Shown here: one piece after another, positions 9,149 through 18,598 of the stretch
Layout of the letters: each line of letters begins with the position of its first letter
Position numbering within the stretch: the stretch's first letter is position 1
Assembly: GCF_018252635.1 (NCBI RefSeq)
Contig: NZ_JAGTXM010000008.1
Location: 20,984 to 84,983, forward strand
Direction: 5' to 3'
Length of the DNA: 64,000 bases
Source of the DNA: Citrobacter amalonaticus
GTDB taxonomy: Bacteria; Pseudomonadota; Gammaproteobacteria; Enterobacterales; Enterobacteriaceae
Notes under the pieces: model-generated
Seen by the model: only the letters and a program-made list of their open reading frames with translations
What the model was told of the DNA's origin: nothing
Database searches by the model: none
Translations under genes and position numbers: made by a program

Positions 9149-10279
9149 ATGATTCCGTTTAACGCACCGCCGGTGGTGGGAACCGAACTTGATTATATGC
9201 AGTCCGCGATGGGTAGCGGCAAACTGTGCGGCGATGGCGGTTTTACCCGTCGTTGTCAGCAGTGGCTGGAGCAGCGTTTTGGCAGTGCGAAGGTGCTACT
9301 GACGCCTTCCTGTACCGCCTCGCTGGAGATGGCGGCGTTGCTGCTGGATATCCAGCCGGGTGATGAAGTGATCATGCCGAGTTACACCTTCGTGTCGACC
9401 GCGAATGCCTTCGTACTGCGTGGCGCTAAAATCATCTTTGTTGATATCCGTCCGGATACCATGAACATCGACGAAACGCGTATTGAAGCGGCGATCACCG
9501 ACAAAACGCGGGCGATTGTGCCTGTACATTACGCGGGTGTGGCCTGTGAGATGGACACCATCATGGCGCTGGCAGAGAAGTACAACCTGTTTGTGGTGGA
9601 AGATGCCGCTCAGGGCGTAATGTCGACTTACAAAGGGCGTGCGTTGGGAACGATAGGCCACATCGGCTGTTTCAGCTTCCACGAAACCAAAAACTACACT
9701 GCGGGTGGCGAAGGCGGCGCAACGCTGATTAACGATCGCAGCCTTATTGAGCGTGCGGAAATCATTCGCGAAAAAGGCACTAACCGCAGCCAGTTCTTCC
9801 GCGGCCAGGTTGACAAATATACCTGGCGCGATATTGGTTCCAGCTATTTGATGTCCGATCTACAGGCTGCCTATCTCTGGGCACAACTGGAAGCGGCGGA
9901 CCGTATTAATCAGCAGCGTCTGGCGCTGTGGCAGACCTACTACGATGCTCTCGCACCGCTGGCGCGTGCGGGTAGAATTGAATTGCCATCCATTCCGGAT
10001 GATTGCAAACAGAACGCGCATATGTTCTATATCAAGCTGCGCGACATTGACGATCGTAGCGCGCTGATTAGCTTCCTGAAAGAAGCCGAGATTATGGCGG
10101 TGTTCCACTACATTCCGCTGCATGACTGCCCGGCTGGCGATAAGTTTGGCGAGTTCCATGGCGAAGATCGCTACACCACCAAAGAGAGCGAACGTCTGCT
10201 GCGCCTGCCGCTGTTCTACAACCTGTCGGCAGTGAATCAGCGCACGGTGATTACGACATTGTTGAACTATTTCGCCTGA
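9149..10279 (+). CDS. wecE: dTDP-4-amino-4,6-dideoxygalactose transaminase
   Basis: PLP-dependent aminotransferase of the DegT/DnrJ/EryC1 family (also called rffA) that makes dTDP-Fuc4N from dTDP-4-keto-6-deoxyglucose. It is 376 residues long. Seen motifs are PSYTFVSTANAFVLRG, the PLP-phosphate aspartate D152 in VVEDAAQG, and the Schiff-base lysine K181 in SFHETKNYTAGGEGG. The ATG at 9149 gives the family start MIPFNAPPVVG; the frame extends upstream to 9104 inside wecD but that extension is unlike the family. Confidence 0.97.
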   Translation: MIPFNAPPVVGTELDYMQSAMGSGKLCGDGGFTRRCQQWLEQRFGSAKVLLTPSCTASLEMAALLLDIQPGDEVIMPSYTFVSTANAFVLRGAKIIFVDIRPDTMNIDETRIEAAITDKTRAIVPVHYAGVACEMDTIMALAEKYNLFVVEDAAQGVMSTYKGRALGTIGHIGCFSFHETKNYTAGGEGGATLINDRSLIERAEIIREKGTNRSQFFRGQVDKYTWRDIGSSYLMSDLQAAYLWAQLEAADRINQQRLALWQTYYDALAPLARAGRIELPSIPDDCKQNAHMFYIKLRDIDDRSALISFLKEAEIMAVFHYIPLHDCPAGDKFGEFHGEDRYTTKESERLLRLPLFYNLSAVNQRTVITTLLNYFA

Positions 10280-10280
10280 T

Positions 10281-11531
10281 ATGTCGCTTGCGAAAGCGTC
10301 CTTGTGGACGGCAGCCAGTACGCTGGTCAAAATTGGCGCGGGGTTACTGGTCGTTAAGCTGCTGGCGGTGTCATTCGGCCCGGCAGGCGTCGGACAGGCG
10401 GGAAATTTCCGTCAGATGGTTACCGTGCTTGGTGTCCTGGCGGGGGCCGGGATTTTCAACGGCGTCACCAAATACGTTGCGCAGTCTCACGATACTCCCG
10501 ACCAACTGCGGCGGGTGGTCGGGACGTCCTCGGCCATGGTGCTGGGATTTTCGACGCTGCTGGCGCTGGTGTTTCTGCTCGCGGCGGCACCGATTAGCCA
10601 GGGACTGTTCGGCCATTCTCAGTATCAGGGGTTAGTGCGTTTAGTGGCGCTGGTACAAATGGGGATTGCCTGGGCCAACCTGCTGCTGGCGTTAATGAAA
10701 GGTTTTCGCGATGCGGCCGGGAATGCGCTGTCACTGATTGTTGGTAGTCTGGTGGGCGTTGTCGCCTATTATGGCTGTTATCGGTTGGGTGGCTATGAAG
10801 GCGCGCTCCTCGGCCTGGCGCTGGTGCCCGCGCTGGTGGTGATCCCGGCGGCCGTCATGCTGATGAAACGCGGGACGATCCCGCTGCATTATCTGCGGCC
10901 ATCCTGGGACAAGGGGCTGGCGGGTCAGCTCAGCAAGTTTACCCTGATGGCGCTGATCACCTCTGTTACATTGCCCGTGGCGTATGTGATGATGCGAAAC
11001 CTGCTGGCGGCCCATTACAGTTGGGACGACGTCGGGATCTGGCAGGGGGTGAGCAGTATCTCGGATGCTTACCTACAATTTATTACCGCCTCGTTTAGCG
11101 TTTATCTGTTGCCGACGCTGTCGCGCCTTACTGAAAAGCGGGACATCACGCGGGAAGTGGTGAAGTCGCTGAAGTTTGTTTTGCCTGCGGTGGCCGCGGC
11201 GAGCTTCACCGTCTGGCTGCTGCGTGATTTTGCTATCTGGCTGCTGTTCTCTGAGAAATTTACCGCCATGCGCGATCTGTTTGCCTGGCAGTTGGTCGGC
11301 GATGTGCTAAAAGTCGGGGCGTATGTTTTCGGTTATCTGGTGATCGCCAAAGCGTCACTGCGGTTTTATATTTTGGCTGAAATCAGCCAGTTCATTCTAT
11401 TGACGGCATTTGCGCACTGGCTGATCCCGGCACATGGTGCGCTGGGTGCGGCACAAGCCTATATGGCCACGTATGTCGTCTATTTCTCTCTGTGTTGTTG
11501 CGTATTTTTACTCTGGCGTAGGCGGGTATGA
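10281..11531 (+). CDS. wzxE: ECA lipid III flippase
   Basis: Inner-membrane MOP-superfamily flippase that carries undecaprenyl-pyrophosphate-linked ECA trisaccharide to the periplasmic face. The protein has 416 residues with about 12 predicted membrane helices, starting with [20 protein letters not shown]. It begins 1 bp after the wecE stop, and its last 4 bp overlap wecF, a pattern of tight coupling through the operon. Sequence agrees with E. coli WzxE along its whole length. Confidence 0.96.
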   Translation: MSLAKASLWTAASTLVKIGAGLLVVKLLAVSFGPAGVGQAGNFRQMVTVLGVLAGAGIFNGVTKYVAQSHDTPDQLRRVVGTSSAMVLGFSTLLALVFLLAAAPISQGLFGHSQYQGLVRLVALVQMGIAWANLLLALMKGFRDAAGNALSLIVGSLVGVVAYYGCYRLGGYEGALLGLALVPALVVIPAAVMLMKRGTIPLHYLRPSWDKGLAGQLSKFTLMALITSVTLPVAYVMMRNLLAAHYSWDDVGIWQGVSSISDAYLQFITASFSVYLLPTLSRLTEKRDITREVVKSLKFVLPAVAAASFTVWLLRDFAIWLLFSEKFTAMRDLFAWQLVGDVLKVGAYVFGYLVIAKASLRFYILAEISQFILLTAFAHWLIPAHGALGAAQAYMATYVVYFSLCCCVFLLWRRRV

Positions 11532-12607
11532 CTGTACTGATTCACGTACTGGGATCGGATATCCCTCACCATAATCAAACCGTACTGCGGTTTTTCAACG
11601 ATACGCTGGCATCGACCAGCGAGCATGCCCGTATCTTTATGGTCGCCGGTCAGGATGCCGGACTGACGGAAAGTTGCCCGGCGCTTTCCATACGTTTCTT
11701 CAGTGGTAAAAAAACGCTGGCGGAAGCGGTGATTGCGCAAGCGAAAGCAGACAGAAAACAGCGCTTCTTCTTCCATGGTCAGTTTAATACCACGCTATGG
11801 CTGGCGTTACTGAGTGGCGGCATCAAACCCAGCCAGTTTTACTGGCACATCTGGGGTGCCGATCTGTATGAAGTTTCCAGTGGGCTGAAATTCAAACTGT
11901 TTTATCCGCTTCGCCGTCTGGCGCAACGTCGTGTTGGGGGCGTTTTTGCTACTCGTGGCGATCTGAACTATTTCGCCCAACAGCATCCGCGCGTGCCAGG
12001 AGAACTGCTCTATTTCCCGACGCGAATGGATCCTTCGCTCAATAATATGGCGCACGATCGCCAACGTAGCGGGAAAATGACCATTCTGGTAGGTAACTCA
12101 GGCGATCGCAGTAACGAACATATAGCCGCGCTGCGGGCGGTACGTCAGCAGTTTGGCGATACGGTAAATGTGATTGTCCCGATGGGCTATCCGGCGAATA
12201 ACGAGGCATACATTGCGGAGGTTCGCCAGGCGGGACTGAGCCTGTTCAGCGCAGATAATCTGCGGATCCTCAACGATAAACTGTCGTTCGATGACTATCT
12301 GGCGCTGCTTCGCGAGTGCGATCTCGGGTACTTTATTTTTGCCCGTCAGCAGGGGATTGGCACCTTATGCTTGCTGATTCAGGCAGGCGTGCCGTGCGTG
12401 CTGAACCGCGAGAATCCGTTCTGGCAGGACATGGTGGAACAACATCTTCCGGTACTGTTTACGAGCGATGCGCTGAACGAGCAGGTGGTGCGCGAGGCGC
12501 AGCGCCAGTTGGCGTTAGTGGATAAAAATACCATTGCCTTCTTTAGTCCGAACTACCTGCAGCCCTGGCATCACGCATTGCAGATCGCCGCAGGGGAGGC
12601 GCTATGA
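11528..12607 (+). CDS. wecF: TDP-Fuc4NAc:lipid II Fuc4NAc transferase
   Basis: Glycosyltransferase (also rffT) that adds Fuc4NAc to lipid II to finish the ECA trisaccharide lipid III at the cytoplasmic face. It has 359 residues and no membrane helices, consistent with a peripheral protein. The sequence begins [20 protein letters not shown] and contains the [10 protein letters not shown] segment typical of WecF. It overlaps wzxE upstream and wzyE downstream by 4 bp each. Confidence 0.95.
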   Translation: MTVLIHVLGSDIPHHNQTVLRFFNDTLASTSEHARIFMVAGQDAGLTESCPALSIRFFSGKKTLAEAVIAQAKADRKQRFFFHGQFNTTLWLALLSGGIKPSQFYWHIWGADLYEVSSGLKFKLFYPLRRLAQRRVGGVFATRGDLNYFAQQHPRVPGELLYFPTRMDPSLNNMAHDRQRSGKMTILVGNSGDRSNEHIAALRAVRQQFGDTVNVIVPMGYPANNEAYIAEVRQAGLSLFSADNLRILNDKLSFDDYLALLRECDLGYFIFARQQGIGTLCLLIQAGVPCVLNRENPFWQDMVEQHLPVLFTSDALNEQVVREAQRQLALVDKNTIAFFSPNYLQPWHHALQIAAGEAL

Positions 12608-13956
12608 GCCTGATGCAGTTCAGCGGCCTGTTTATCGTCTGGCTCCTCTCCACGTTGTTTATCGCCACGCTGACCTGGTTTGAATTCCGCCGCGTGCGCT
12701 TCAACTTTAACGTGTTTTTCTCGCTGCTGTTTTTGCTGACCTTCTTTTTTGGCTTTCCGCTAACCAGCGTGCTGGCGTTCCGCTTTGACGTCGCCGTTGC
12801 ACCGCCGGAAATTCTGCTACAGGCACTGCTTTCCGCCGCCTGTTTCTACGCGATCTACTATGTGACCTATAAGACCCGCTTACGCAAACGGGTTACGGAC
12901 GTGCCGCATAAACCGCTGTTCACGATGAATCGGGTGGAAACGCATCTCACCTGGGTGATTCTGATGGGGATTGCGCTGATAAGCGTAGGCATCTTCTTCA
13001 TGCATAATGGCTTTTTGTTGTTCCGCCTGCAGTCGTATAGCCAGATTTTCTCCAGCGAAGTTTCTGGCGTGGCGTTAAAGCGCTTCTTTTACTTTTTCAT
13101 CCCGGCAATGCTGGTGGTCTATTTCCTGCGCGAGGACAGCAAAGCGTGGCTGTTCTTCCTGGTCAGCACGGTCGCATTTGGCCTGTTGACCTATATGATC
13201 GTTGGCGGTACACGCGCCAATATTATCATCGCCTTCGCCATCTTCCTGTTTATCGGCATTATTCGCGGCTGGATCTCGCTGTGGATGCTGGTGGCGGCAG
13301 GCGTGCTGGGGATTGTCGGTATGTTCTGGCTGGCGCTGAAGCGTTACGGACTGAACGTTAGCGGCGACGAAGCGTTCTACACGTTTCTTTACCTCACCCG
13401 CGACACGTTCTCTCCGTGGGAGAACCTGGCGCTGTTGCTGCAAAATTACGACAAGATCGACTTCCAGGGGCTGGCGCCGATTGCCCGTGATTTCTACGTC
13501 TTTATTCCTTCCTGGCTGTGGCCGGGGCGGCCAAGCGTAGTGTTGAATACGGCGAACTATTTCACGTGGGAAGTGTTGAACAACCATTCCGGTCTGGCGA
13601 TTTCGCCGACGCTGATTGGTTCGCTGGTGGTGATGGGCGGCGCGCTGTTTATCCCGCCAGGCGCGGTCGTGGTAGGGATGATCATCAAATGGTTCGACTG
13701 GCTGTACGAGCTGGGCAATCGTGAGACCAACCGCTACAAGGCCGCGATTTTGCATAGTTTCTGCTTTGGCGCGATTTTTAATATGATCGTGCTGGCGCGA
13801 GAGGGGCTGGACTCGTTTGTCTCGCGTGTTGTTTTTTTCCTGGTGGTTTTTGGTGCCTGTTTGCTGATGGCAAAACTTTTGTTCTGGCTGTTTGATCAGG
13901 CCGGACTGATCCATAAACGTTTGCGAGCCCTGCCAGACAAACAGGTTGAAGGATAG
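12604..13956 (+). CDS. wzyE: ECA polymerase WzyE
   Basis: Inner-membrane polymerase that joins ECA repeat units on the periplasmic face with WzzE. The 450-residue product is very hydrophobic with about 11 predicted helices. It has the extended loop ending [25 protein letters not shown] and the charged C-terminus typical of WzyE. The start codon overlaps the wecF stop. wecG follows after 2 bp. Confidence 0.95.
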   Translation: MSLMQFSGLFIVWLLSTLFIATLTWFEFRRVRFNFNVFFSLLFLLTFFFGFPLTSVLAFRFDVAVAPPEILLQALLSAACFYAIYYVTYKTRLRKRVTDVPHKPLFTMNRVETHLTWVILMGIALISVGIFFMHNGFLLFRLQSYSQIFSSEVSGVALKRFFYFFIPAMLVVYFLREDSKAWLFFLVSTVAFGLLTYMIVGGTRANIIIAFAIFLFIGIIRGWISLWMLVAAGVLGIVGMFWLALKRYGLNVSGDEAFYTFLYLTRDTFSPWENLALLLQNYDKIDFQGLAPIARDFYVFIPSWLWPGRPSVVLNTANYFTWEVLNNHSGLAISPTLIGSLVVMGGALFIPPGAVVVGMIIKWFDWLYELGNRETNRYKAAILHSFCFGAIFNMIVLAREGLDSFVSRVVFFLVVFGACLLMAKLLFWLFDQAGLIHKRLRALPDKQVEG

Positions 13957-13958
13957 CA

Positions 13959-14699
13959 ATGACAGATAATACAACAGCACCGATTTACGATCTTCGCGGA
14001 CTCCAACTGATTGGTTGGCGTGATATGCGTCATGCGCTGGATTATCTCTACGCCGGCGGCCAGCTTAAGCAAGGTACGCTGGTGGCGATTAATGCAGAAA
14101 AGGTCCTGACGGCGGAAGATAACCCGGAAGTCCGTACCCTGATTGAGGCGGCTGAGTATAAATATGCCGACGGGATCAGCGTCGTGCGCTCGGTACGCAA
14201 AAAATACCCAGACGCCCAGGTGTCTCGTGTCGCGGGGGCCGATCTCTGGGAAGCATTGATGGCCCGTGCGGGCGAGGAAGGCACGCCGGTATTCCTGGTT
14301 GGCGGAAAGCCGGAAGTGCTGGCGCAAACACAAGCGAAACTGCGCGCCCAGTGGAATGTAAACATTGTCGGTAGCCAGGACGGTTATTTTACGCCGGATC
14401 AGCGCTCAGCGCTGTTCGAACAGATCCATGCCAGTGGGGCGAAAATCGTCACCGTGGCGATGGGATCGCCGAAACAGGAAATTTTTATGCGCGATTGCCG
14501 CGAGGTGCATCCGCATGCGCTCTATATGGGCGTCGGCGGCACCTATGACGTTTTCACCGGTCATGTCAAACGCGCGCCGAAAATGTGGCAGAACCTGGGG
14601 CTGGAGTGGTTGTATCGCCTGCTGTCGCAGCCGAGCCGCATTACCCGCCAGCTTCGTTTACTGCGTTACCTGCGCTGGCACTACAGCGGAAAAATCTGA
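13959..14699 (+). CDS. wecG: UDP-ManNAcA:lipid I ManNAcA transferase
   Basis: Glycosyltransferase of the WecG/TagA/CpsF family (also rffM) that adds ManNAcA to GlcNAc-pyrophosphoryl-undecaprenol to make ECA lipid II. It has 246 residues. Family signs are INAEKVLTA near the start, [19 protein letters not shown], the [10 protein letters not shown] motif, and [31 protein letters not shown]. This is the last ECA gene; a hairpin follows and then the separate gene yifK. Confidence 0.96.
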   Translation: MTDNTTAPIYDLRGLQLIGWRDMRHALDYLYAGGQLKQGTLVAINAEKVLTAEDNPEVRTLIEAAEYKYADGISVVRSVRKKYPDAQVSRVAGADLWEALMARAGEEGTPVFLVGGKPEVLAQTQAKLRAQWNVNIVGSQDGYFTPDQRSALFEQIHASGAKIVTVAMGSPKQEIFMRDCREVHPHALYMGVGGTYDVFTGHVKRAPKMWQNLGLEWLYRLLSQPSRITRQLRLLRYLRWHYSGKI

Positions 14700-14716
14700 A
14701 ACCCCTTCCTTATGCA

Positions 14717-14744
14717 GGTAGCGCATTCTGCTCCATGCGCTACC
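14717..14744 (+). terminator. Inverted repeat after wecG, possible terminator
   Basis: A 9-bp perfect inverted repeat GGTAGCGCA / TGCGCTACC (14717-14725 and 14736-14744) with a 10-nt loop lies 17 bp past the wecG stop. It is not directly followed by a T-run; the nearest run of T is at 14756-14760. It may end or protect the 3' end of the ECA transcript. Confidence 0.4.
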
Positions 14745-14902
14745 TCATTGCCGCATTTTTGCTCCGTTATTACATAAAAACTGCATTTTTTTAATGCTTC
14801 GTTTGCCATTTTTCCAAATTTGCGAAAACATGCGCCCCCAATGATGTACCCATAACAATAACCGGCAATGCCGGAAAGCATGTAAACACGACAAGAGGAT
14901 TT

Positions 14903-16288
14903 ATGGCAGAGAATAAACCTGAGCTACAGCGTGGGCTGGAGGCTCGTCATATCGAATTGATTGCCCTCGGGGGCACCATTGGCGTCGGCCTGTTTATGGG
15001 GGCGGCAAGTACTCTTAAATGGGCTGGGCCATCGGTGCTGCTGGCGTATATTGTCGCTGGCCTGTTCGTCTTTTTTATTATGCGCTCAATGGGCGAGATG
15101 CTGTTCCTGGAGCCGGTTGCTGGTTCTTTCGCCGTGTACGCCCACCGCTACATGAGCCCGTTCTTCGGTTATCTCACCGCGTGGTCATACTGGTTTATGT
15201 GGATGGCGGTTGGGATTTCGGAGATCACCGCGATCGGCGTCTATGTTCAATTCTGGTTCCCGGAGATGGCGCAATGGATACCGGCGCTTATTGCCGTCGG
15301 ACTGGTGGCGCTGGCAAACCTGGCAGCCGTTCGTCTGTATGGCGAAATCGAGTTCTGGTTTGCGATGATCAAAGTCACCACCATCATCGTGATGATAGTG
15401 GTGGGTCTGGGCGTGATTTTCTTCGGCCTCGGCAACGGTGGTCAGCCGATTGGCTTTGGTAACCTGACGGAGCACGGTGGTTTCTTTGCCGGCGGCTGGA
15501 AAGGCTTCCTTACCGCGTTATGTATTGTGGTCGCTTCTTATCAGGGCGTGGAACTGATCGGGATTACGGCGGGTGAAGCCAAAAACCCGCAGGTTACGCT
15601 GCGTAGCGCGGTGGGGAAAGTGCTGTGGCGTATTCTGATCTTCTATGTGGGCGCGATTTTTGTGATCGTCACTATCTTTCCGTGGAACGAAATTGGCAGC
15701 AATGGCAGTCCGTTCGTCCTGACCTTTGCCAAAATTGGGATCACCACTGCGGCGGCGATTATCAACTTTGTTGTGCTGACCGCCGCGCTGTCTGGTTGTA
15801 ACAGCGGCATGTACAGCTGTGGGCGTATGCTCTACGCATTGGCGAAGAACCGTCAGCTGCCGGCGGCGATGGCGAAAGTCTCCCGTCACGGCGTTCCGGT
15901 GGCGGGCGTAGCGTTGTCCATTTTGATCCTGCTGGTCGGTTCGTGCCTGAATTACATCATTCCTAATCCGCAGCGCGTCTTCGTCTATGTTTATAGTGCG
16001 AGCGTGCTGCCGGGGATGGTGCCGTGGTTTGTGATCCTGATTAGCCAGCTGCGTTTTCGTCGGGCGCATAAAGCGGCGATGACCAGCCATCCGTTCCGTT
16101 CGATTCTGTTCCCGTGGGCAAACTATTTGACGATGGCTTTCCTGGTTTGCGTACTGATCGGCATGTACTTTAATGAAGATACCCGTATGTCGCTGTTTGT
16201 CGGCATCATCTTCCTGCTCGCCGTGACGGCTGTTTACAAGGTTTTTGGCCTCAACCGTCAGGGTATCGCCCAGAAATCGGGGGAATAA
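14903..16288 (+). CDS. yifK: Amino acid permease YifK (APC family, threonine/serine transporter ThrP)
   Basis: Inner-membrane amino acid/proton symporter of the AAT family, 461 residues with about 12 membrane helices. It has the family start [28 protein letters not shown] and the segment [18 protein letters not shown]. In E. coli the protein is also named ThrP and moves threonine and serine. A ribosome site (AAGAGGA at 14892-14898) precedes the ATG. The 203-bp gap from wecG holds the hairpin noted above and presumably the promoter. In Salmonella yifK is known as a GcvB small-RNA target; I did not identify the pairing site here. Confidence 0.93.
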   Translation: MAENKPELQRGLEARHIELIALGGTIGVGLFMGAASTLKWAGPSVLLAYIVAGLFVFFIMRSMGEMLFLEPVAGSFAVYAHRYMSPFFGYLTAWSYWFMWMAVGISEITAIGVYVQFWFPEMAQWIPALIAVGLVALANLAAVRLYGEIEFWFAMIKVTTIIVMIVVGLGVIFFGLGNGGQPIGFGNLTEHGGFFAGGWKGFLTALCIVVASYQGVELIGITAGEAKNPQVTLRSAVGKVLWRILIFYVGAIFVIVTIFPWNEIGSNGSPFVLTFAKIGITTAAAIINFVVLTAALSGCNSGMYSCGRMLYALAKNRQLPAAMAKVSRHGVPVAGVALSILILLVGSCLNYIIPNPQRVFVYVYSASVLPGMVPWFVILISQLRFRRAHKAAMTSHPFRSILFPWANYLTMAFLVCVLIGMYFNEDTRMSLFVGIIFLLAVTAVYKVFGLNRQGIAQKSGE

Positions 16289-16340
16289 GCGACAAAACGC
16301 GCAAAGCGTAACCAAACGCGCATTTTATTTAAAAAGGCAC

Positions 16341-16369
16341 TAGACAGCGGGGTGTGAAGTCCGTATTAT
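16341..16369 (+). promoter_or_regulatory. Promoter of the argX-hisR-leuT-proM tRNA operon
   Basis: TAGACA (16341-16346) and TATTAT (16364-16369) are spaced by 17 bp, 22 bp before argX. The bases after the -10 element are C-rich (CCACCCCCGC), the type of GC-rich discriminator linked to stringent control of stable RNA promoters. Confidence 0.75.
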
Positions 16370-16390
16370 CCACCCCCGCAACGGCGCTAA

Positions 16391-16467
<77 letters not shown>

Positions 16468-16522
16468 TTCACCCGGTGCTGGAGCTGCGGTGGTTTCGAT
16501 ACCGCGTAAATAGATTTGTAGT

Positions 16523-16599
16523 GGTGGCTATAGCTCAGTTGGTAGAGCCCTGGATTGTGATTCCAGTTGTCGTGGGTTCGAATCCCATTAGCCACCCCA
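16523..16599 (+). tRNA. hisR: tRNA-His (anticodon GTG)
   Basis: A 77-nt cloverleaf with encoded CCA. It has the extra 5' G (position -1) opposite C73 that marks tRNA-His, with acceptor GTGGCTA pairing TAGCCAC. The anticodon loop TTGTGAT carries GTG. The T-loop is TTCGAAT. It is 55 bp after argX in the same transcript. Confidence 0.98.
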
Positions 16600-16618
16600 T
16601 TATTAAAAGTTGTGAAAT

Positions 16619-16705
16619 GCGAAGGTGGCGGAATTGGTAGACGCGCTAGCTTCAGGTGTTAGTGTCCTTACGGACGTGGGGGTTCAAGTCCCCCCCCTCG
16701 CACCA
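16619..16705 (+). tRNA. leuT: tRNA-Leu (anticodon CAG)
   Basis: An 87-nt class II tRNA with the long variable arm TGTCCTTACGGACG. The anticodon loop TTCAGGT has CAG at 16653-16655. CCA is encoded. The acceptor stem holds an A-C mismatch at the fifth pair, which I recall is also present in E. coli leuT, so it is not a sign of decay. Confidence 0.98.
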
Positions 16706-16747
16706 CGACTTAAAGAATTGAACTAAAAATTCAAAAAAGCAGTACAT

Positions 16748-16824
16748 CGGCGAGTAGCGCAGCTTGGTAGCGCAACTGGTTTGGGACCAGTGGGTCGGAG
16801 GTTCGAATCCTCTCTCGCCGACCA
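16748..16824 (+). tRNA. proM: tRNA-Pro (anticodon TGG)
   Basis: A 77-nt cloverleaf with encoded CCA and acceptor CGGCGAG pairing CTCGCCG. The anticodon stem ACTGG/CCAGT closes the loop TTTGGGA with TGG at 16782-16784. Last tRNA of the operon; an intrinsic terminator follows after 6 bp. Confidence 0.98.
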
Positions 16825-16830
16825 ATTTTG

Positions 16831-16859
16831 AACCCCGCTTCGGCGGGGTTTTTCTTTTT
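16831..16859 (+). terminator. Intrinsic terminator of the tRNA operon
   Basis: Stem AACCCCGC / GCGGGGTT with loop TTCG (16831-16850) is followed by TTTCTTTTT. It lies just after proM. Confidence 0.9.
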
Positions 16860-16922
16860 CCATGCCCCTCTCTTTCTTCTTCTTTTTCCCTGTTGCTTCC
16901 CGGAGACAGCGCTGATTGCCAT

Positions 16923-16940
16923 TGTCGCTATTTGGTGACG
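16923..16940 (+). promoter_or_regulatory. Weak GlrR-type site upstream of glmZ
   Basis: TGTC, 10 bases, then GACG: one mismatch to the GlrR consensus TGTC-N10-GACA. It lies about 212 bp before the glmZ start. The interval from the tRNA terminator to glmZ (16860-17134) carries no convincing gene; aslB and aslA, found here in E. coli K-12, are absent. Confidence 0.35.
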
Positions 16941-16985
16941 ATTAACGCTATGATATTTCAGCGCTTTCTTGTATCTGGTGAGATC

Positions 16986-17003
16986 TGTCTCTGCTGAGCG
17001 ACA
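16986..17003 (+). promoter_or_regulatory. GlrR-type activator site upstream of glmZ
   Basis: A perfect match to TGTC-N10-GACA, the published binding pattern of the response regulator GlrR that activates sigma-54 promoters of glmY and glmZ in enterobacteria. It is about 130-150 bp upstream of the glmZ start, a normal enhancer distance. Confidence 0.65.
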
Positions 17004-17108
17004 ATAGGTTTTACTTCCGCCAGGCAGATAATGGGAAAATCATCGACAACCCGCGCCAGCACTGGGAGCGTGAAATATCTTAATCCTTATTTTTAGCGGT
17101 GCAATCCT

Positions 17109-17134
17109 GGCATGTAATGTGCAATAATAGACGG
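17109..17134 (+). promoter_or_regulatory. Sigma-54 promoter of glmZ, with possible overlapping sigma-70 -10
   Basis: TGGCAT-N5-GTGCA places GG at 17109-17110 and GC at 17121-17122, the exact -24/-12 spacing, and predicts a start at about 17134, one base from the known 5' end of GlmZ. AATAAT at 17123-17128 could be a sigma-70 -10 box for the same start, but its -35 region (around 17100) is poor. Confidence 0.7.
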
Positions 17135-17339
17135 GTAGATGCTCATTCCATCTCTTATGCTCGCCATAGTGCCTCATAAACTCAGGAATGATGCAGAGCC
17201 GTTTACGGTGCTTATCGTCCACTGACAGATGTCGCTTCGGCCTCATCAAACACCATGGACATAACGTTGAGTGAAGCACCCATTTATGTTGTCATACAGA
17301 CCTGTTTAACGCCTGCTTTTCACGAAGCAGGCGTTTTTT
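17135..17339 (+). ncRNA. glmZ: Small regulatory RNA GlmZ
   Basis: Hfq-dependent sRNA of about 205 nt that base-pairs with glmS mRNA to raise GlcN-6-P synthase; it is processed by RNase E with RapZ and protected by GlmY. The sequence from GTAGATGCTCATTCCATCTC through GTTGAGTGAAGCACCCA to the terminator follows my recollection of E. coli GlmZ almost base for base, with scattered changes. Position also agrees: just upstream of hemY and convergent with it. The 3' end is an intrinsic terminator. Confidence 0.93.
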
Positions 17340-17340
17340 T
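17308..17340 (+). terminator. Intrinsic terminator of glmZ
   Basis: Stem AACGCCTGCTT with AAGCAGGCGTT and an apical loop of TTCACG, followed by a run of seven or more T ending at 17340. It forms the 3' end of GlmZ. Confidence 0.92.
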
Positions 17341-17360
17341 ATTTCTGGAGCGGGAAATTT

Positions 17361-17390
17361 GCAGGCCCGGTAAGCGCAGCGTCACCGGGC
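17361..17390. repeat. REP element downstream of hemY
   Basis: A single imperfect palindrome of REP type (GCAGGCCCGGTAAGCGCAGC then GTCACCGGGC) in the short gap between the glmZ terminator and the hemY stop codon. It could act as 3'-end protection for the hemCDXY transcript. Confidence 0.75.
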
Positions 17391-17398
17391 GTTGAGGG

Positions 17399-18598
17399 TT
17401 ATTGCGCAGGCGTGTTCTTTAACGTCAGCATCAGTCCGTCACGGCGCATGGTGGCCGCTTCTTCCGGTTGATGCAGGCGGTCGAGCGCGTCGGCAAGCCA
17501 GGCGTAATCGTACGCGTCCGGGCGCTGTTTCAGCGCCGCACGGAAGGCCACGGTCGCTTCCTGCCATTCACCGTGCTTCATCAACGACTGACCCAGCGTG
17601 CTCCACAACAGCGGACGATCGCCGACAGTTTTAATCTGCTGGCGCAGCACTTTTTCCAGCTGTTCCGGGTTATTGGTTTTCAGACGCGGGACAGGCAGCA
17701 CCAGGCGATCGTCATACTGACGCTTTAGACCGTCGATGATGATCTGCTGCGCCATATCGTGATCGTCGCATTCAATCAGATGCTCCGCCATCGCCACCTG
17801 CAGGGCGACCTGATGGCGGGTTTTACGGCTCTGGTTTTTCCACCATTCGCGCAAACCATCGCTGCCCTGATCGGCACGCGCCTGATCCATCAGACCAATC
17901 CACGCCTGCTGTTCCAGCATCGCGCGATGCTCTTCATCGCCGACATTCGCTTTTGCCATTGACGGGATGATATCCAGCAGTGAGCTCCAGGCACCGGTGC
18001 GAATGTAGGCCTGTTCCGCCAGGCGCAATACTTCCGGATGACGCGGAGTCACCTCCAACAGCTTGTCGACGCCGTGGCGTGCGGCATGGTTCTCGTTGCG
18101 CGCAAGTTGCAGACGGACACGCGCAATCTCAACCGGGATCGTGTCGTTGCCCGCGAGTTCTGCCGCACGTTCCAGATGCTGGTTCGCACGCGCTTCATCA
18201 CCGCGCTGTTGCGCCGCTTCAGCGGCGAGCAGGTAGTTCACCACCGGCTGTTCAGCATGATCGGCATTTTTCGCCATCAGCTTCTCAACCTGCTGATAGT
18301 CACCTTCCGCCAGTTTCAACAGCGCCTGTTCGGTTTGCTTGCGAGCGCGACGACGTTTGCGACCCACAAACCAACCGCGCGTATGTGCGCCGGTACGGAA
18401 GAGGCGGCGCAGCAACCATTCGACGGCAAACAGTGCGACCATCGCGAGGATCAGGATGATGACCAGCCCGGTCACGCTGGTTTCAATATTGTATGTGTCG
18501 GTCTGGATCAGGACATAACCCTGATGACCGGCAATCATCGGGCCGATCACGATACCCGCGATCAGCAGCACAAAGAGCAACAATACTTTTAGCATCAT
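17399..18598 (-). CDS. hemY: Inner-membrane tetratricopeptide protein HemY
   Basis: The last gene of the hemCDXY operon. Despite its name the enterobacterial HemY is not protoporphyrinogen oxidase; its exact role is not settled. The 399-residue protein has two N-terminal membrane helices (residues about 3-25 and 40-60) and then a long helical TPR-like region rich in AEAAQQRGDEARANQHLERA-type repeats. The start codon meets the hemX stop at a shared base. Downstream lie a REP and glmZ. Confidence 0.93.
   Translation of the reverse strand: MMLKVLLLFVLLIAGIVIGPMIAGHQGYVLIQTDTYNIETSVTGLVIILILAMVALFAVEWLLRRLFRTGAHTRGWFVGRKRRRARKQTEQALLKLAEGDYQQVEKLMAKNADHAEQPVVNYLLAAEAAQQRGDEARANQHLERAAELAGNDTIPVEIARVRLQLARNENHAARHGVDKLLEVTPRHPEVLRLAEQAYIRTGAWSSLLDIIPSMAKANVGDEEHRAMLEQQAWIGLMDQARADQGSDGLREWWKNQSRKTRHQVALQVAMAEHLIECDDHDMAQQIIIDGLKRQYDDRLVLPVPRLKTNNPEQLEKVLRQQIKTVGDRPLLWSTLGQSLMKHGEWQEATVAFRAALKQRPDAYDYAWLADALDRLHQPEEAATMRRDGLMLTLKNTPAQ

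Noticed and set aside
13075-13980. Open frame of 301 codons opposite wzyE
   Set aside because: Antisense to a membrane-protein gene, very rich in Q, R, H and D, no domain; a shadow.
16619-16705. A-C mismatch in the acceptor stem of the tRNA-Leu gene, as a sign of a tRNA pseudogene
   Set aside because: I recall the same mismatch in E. coli leuT. The rest of the cloverleaf, the long variable arm and CCA are intact.
17040-17279. 79-codon open frame on the minus strand across glmZ
   Set aside because: The sequence is the known sRNA GlmZ plus its promoter. The frame has no ribosome site and is not known as a protein.
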